From contig CAMHNI010000002.1 of assembly GCA_946186505.1 (NCBI GenBank), positions 154,196-218,195 of the forward strand: a stretch of 64,000 nt of DNA. Direction: 5' to 3'. Shown here in pieces: positions 61,805 to 64,000 of the stretch. Positions within the stretch are counted from its first letter, which is position 1; each line of letters opens with the position of its first letter. Source of the stretch: an uncultured Prevotellaceae bacterium. Its GTDB lineage: Bacteria; Bacteroidota; Bacteroidia; Bacteroidales; Bacteroidaceae. A program made the position numbers and the translations under genes. The notes under the pieces are model-generated. The model worked only from the letters and a program-made list of their open reading frames with translations, had not been told where the DNA came from and did no database searches.

Positions 61805-63511
61805 TTAGTCTTTTTGAGTCATCCACTCCTTAGGAGTCATGCCCGTGAAGGCCTTGAATGTGCGGAAGAATGACATCTCGTTCGAGAAACCAGACTCCAC
61901 ATAGACGGCAGTCATCTTGGCGTCGGGACGGTTTCTCAGCAACTGCTTGGCGTATTCAATACGGTAACCGTTGATGAACTGTGCAAACGAACAGCCACGG
62001 TTAGCCTTGATACTGTCGGAGACCATTCGGGAGGGGACATCAAGTTCGACAGCAACGTCGCCCACCTTCAGGTTGTTGTTCAGATACACCTTCTGTTCCT
62101 CCATCAGTTTGCATATTTCTGGGAATAGCGGCTCTTCCGACTTTTCCTCATTTGCGACTTCTGCCACCGTCGGCGTTGGCCTGCGTCTGCTGCGCCAAAG
62201 CAGGAAAGATGCAGTCGCCACCAATAGCACAGCCAGTCCTGAGACGACCCAAAGCCAAAGGCTGGCACCGCTGGCGGCGGGAGTTCCCACGCATAACAAA
62301 AGGGCAGAGGCGTATGGCTTGAAGTTGTTGTTGGTGATACCACCCGCCATCATCAGATTTCCCTCCGCCGTCAGCACCGGTGTATGATAGCCAATGTGCT
62401 CTTGCGGTTCCGTATAATATAAGGTAAGCGGCGCCGGTTCAGTCTGATAGTCGATGGACAGCACATACAACCGCCCACCGTCGTCATGGCCTACCATATA
62501 ACCGCGGCCGACGTTACGGTCGGCAATGACGGTCGTGAAATAGTGGATTTCTCCCCATTGACTATTCATCGGCACCGGGCATTGGGTTTTCAGCAGACGG
62601 ATGTCACCACCCTCCACCTTGGCTATGGCCATCTGGCCCGTACTGTCCTCAACAGCCATCAGGTAGGCGTAAATGCCTGCCGACTCATCGCCGATGAAAC
62701 TGTCTGCCGAACGGTGCTCTGCCTTATATGGCAGAAAGGACGCCGGATGCCAAGTGTTGAACAGGGGTATGCTGTAAGGGGAGCCGTGCAGAGGGTCTAT
62801 GATTATGGTGTCGAGAAGATGGTCGCGCTCGTCGATGCCTCCGAGAATGATAGCATCGTCTTTGCCTGTACGGAAAACGTAAGGAAGGGTACGGGCCTGC
62901 GACACATCTTTGACAAACGAGAAAAGGTTGGAACCCGCATACTGTTCAATACCGTCACCCTCGTACCAGTTACCGGTAATGATCACTTTGCCACTGTCCA
63001 GTTCCAGACACTCGGCCCAACTGCGTTTCTTGTCCAGGCAGCCATACCCTTCAAAACTGCGAAGCACCGGATCGTACAACTCTACAGAGTAGATGTGCCC
63101 TATTCCCAAGTCCTGCTCATGACCGCCGGCAATCATGACCTTACCTGACTTCAGGGGGAGGGCAAAGCCCTGGTCGTGCTTGTAGGTGGTCTCCATCAGG
63201 TGCCATTTGCCGTCACGGAAACATTCGGCCGTTGCCGTAGGCACAAATCCTGAAGTGTGGCCTCCTACAACCACCATCTCGTTATTGACATAGAAAGCCT
63301 GATGACCGGCACGCGCTACATGCATGTCGGGCAGATGCTCCACCTGAACTTGCGATACGGGACATGAAACTACGGGACGCTCATTACCATACATGACAAT
63401 GGAGAATACTCCCTGAACCATGAGCAAGAATAGACAACAGCCCATTTTCGCTGTCATCTTCTTGAAGCATCTGACTTCGTGGTTAAGGATATTGAGAGTA
63501 TTTCCTACCAT
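61805..63511 (-). CDS. Transmembrane kelch-sensor AraC-type regulator
   Basis: 568 residues. An N-terminal signal/membrane segment (around LFLLMVQGVFSIVMYG) is followed by a beta-propeller-like region (about 50-390) with kelch-type GG repeats (MVVVGGHTS, VMIAGGHEQ, AIILGGIDE, NLMMAGGIT). A membrane helix near 415-440 (LWLWVVSGLAVLLVATASFL) leads to a C-terminal AraC domain: VGDVAVELDVPSRMVSDSIK and YVESGFSNEMSFFRTFKAFT, with GMTPKEW at the end. It reads as a one-component receptor: periplasmic propeller sensor, cytoplasmic DNA-binding end. An internal ATG at 63457 (MTAKMGC) may be the true start. It is the likely controller of the cluster directly downstream. Confidence 0.82.
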   Translation of the reverse strand: MVGNTLNILNHEVRCFKKMTAKMGCCLFLLMVQGVFSIVMYGNERPVVSCPVSQVQVEHLPDMHVARAGHQAFYVNNEMVVVGGHTSGFVPTATAECFRDGKWHLMETTYKHDQGFALPLKSGKVMIAGGHEQDLGIGHIYSVELYDPVLRSFEGYGCLDKKRSWAECLELDSGKVIITGNWYEGDGIEQYAGSNLFSFVKDVSQARTLPYVFRTGKDDAIILGGIDERDHLLDTIIIDPLHGSPYSIPLFNTWHPASFLPYKAEHRSADSFIGDESAGIYAYLMAVEDSTGQMAIAKVEGGDIRLLKTQCPVPMNSQWGEIHYFTTVIADRNVGRGYMVGHDDGGRLYVLSIDYQTEPAPLTLYYTEPQEHIGYHTPVLTAEGNLMMAGGITNNNFKPYASALLLCVGTPAASGASLWLWVVSGLAVLLVATASFLLWRSRRRPTPTVAEVANEEKSEEPLFPEICKLMEEQKVYLNNNLKVGDVAVELDVPSRMVSDSIKANRGCSFAQFINGYRIEYAKQLLRNRPDAKMTAVYVESGFSNEMSFFRTFKAFTGMTPKEWMTQKD

Positions 63512-63586
63512 ATTTAGGATTCATCGAACGACAACCTTGATGCCATCGACAATATAGACCTTAGCACCAGTTGCTCGTTCAGCCTG

Positions 63587-63618
63587 CAAAATTACGAATA
63601 AAATACCAACTTTGCAAA
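63587..63618 (-). promoter_or_regulatory. Bacteroidetes promoter (-33/-7) for the kelch-AraC gene
   Basis: On the minus strand TTTG (63618-63615), a 20-base spacer and TAATTTTG (63594-63587), about 75 bases before the ATG at 63511. Same spacing as the clear promoter at 35960. Confidence 0.78.
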
Positions 63619-63894
63619 CCTGAAATGATAATTTTGCTTCCCAGAGCGAAGATTTGGCTAAGCGATTGTTCAAGTATGACATGAAGTCCACGCTAATTCC
63701 ATTTTTATTACGCTTTTTTTTGATGTTTTCCATATTATTCGTATCGTTTGCCAACGATATATGCAATTTAGAACCCTTAAAACCGATGATGCCTATGGGC
63801 TGAGAATGAAATAAAAGACATCATTACCCGATAACTAGACAGATATAATAAACAAAAACAGGTCTCTACAGCAATTGGAAAAGCCGCGTGTATT

Positions 63895-64000
63895 TGACCC
63901 CCGATGGCGAAGTTGCGCTGACCCCCGAAAACGTTTTTATTTTGCCCCCCAAAGAGCCCTGGCCGGTGGGGTCATTTTTATTTCGCCTTACTTGCCTGCT
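63895..64000. mobile_element. Probable end of an IS21-like insertion sequence, cut by the window edge
   Basis: TGACCCCCGA occurs at 63895-63904 and again at 63919-63928, 24 bases apart, followed by GCCCCCC at 63944-63950 and an inverted GGGGTCA at 63968-63974. Several spaced copies of a TGACCCCC-type sequence at an element end are characteristic of the multiple terminal repeats of IS21-family elements. No transposase gene is visible because the window ends. The 128 bases before it (63767-63894) hold nothing I can identify. Confidence 0.45.

Noticed and set aside
63521..63766. 81-residue minus-strand frame whose C-terminus (AKVYIVDGIKVVVR) looks like a Prevotella surface-protein tail
   Set aside because: A complete -33/-7 promoter for the kelch-AraC gene lies inside it and the N-terminal part shows no protein-like pattern. 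At most it is a decayed C-terminal fragment of a surface-protein gene.

Overview
The window looks like chromosome of a Prevotella/Segatella-type member of the Bacteroidales. Direct signs are TAnnTTTG-type -7 promoter elements, two surface proteins ending in the Prevotella-style tail GIYI(V/M)RGKKV(V/I)VK, a VirE_N/VapE protein beside a DUF6078 protein inside a polysaccharide locus, a DUF5686 outer-membrane protein, and a Bacteroidetes-type long YidC. No tRNA, rRNA or CRISPR array was seen. REGION 1 (1-18.15 kb, + strand) is a surface-polysaccharide locus: the end of a Wzz chain-length regulator, mannose-6-phosphate isomerase, a Wzx-like flippase, a Wzy/WaaL-like membrane protein, three glycosyltransferases, a DegT/DnrJ aminotransferase, a WbpM/CapD-type sugar-nucleotide dehydratase, two NTP_transf_5 nucleotidyltransferase paralogues and two different initiating sugar phosphotransferases (a short PglC type and a long WbaP type). 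The flippase-to-GT stretch is visibly AT-rich. Into this locus is set a two-gene DUF6078 + VirE_N/VapE primase-helicase module (8.0-10.7 kb), bracketed by long inverted repeats built from the 10-mer AATGTAAGTA. REGION 2 (18.2-28.3 kb, +) holds lepA, a Crp/Fnr regulator, a KdgK-type sugar kinase, a DUF5686 protein, and a four-gene set (CobD/HisC-like PLP enzyme, CDP-alcohol phosphotransferase, LPG_synthase_TM-like membrane protein, LicC-like cytidylyltransferase) that reads as a phospho-head-group pathway. REGION 3 (28.4-37.0 kb, +) has a 2413-residue modular pectinesterase-like surface protein and a 256-residue protein sharing its C-terminal module. Each is followed by a ~48-codon MKKxY peptide gene. 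REGION 4 (37.1-46.8 kb, +) is housekeeping: yidC, tkt, rpiB, truA, an EamA transporter, a Fur-family regulator, purA and hisS, with several tight terminator-promoter junctions. REGION 5 (46.9-63.5 kb, - strand) is the strongest candidate for an undescribed system: fourteen tightly packed genes downstream of a kelch-sensor/AraC transmembrane regulator. It encodes two large proteins built as signal peptide - beta region - one membrane span - basic patch - long helical tail, three zinc-ribbon proteins, a TerB-like protein, two paralogous two-span membrane proteins with bacterial-PH-like tails, and several lipoproteins/exported proteins sharing one short beta motif. No known catalytic domain was recognised in it. 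The last ~100 bases look like one end of an IS21-type insertion sequence running out of the window.
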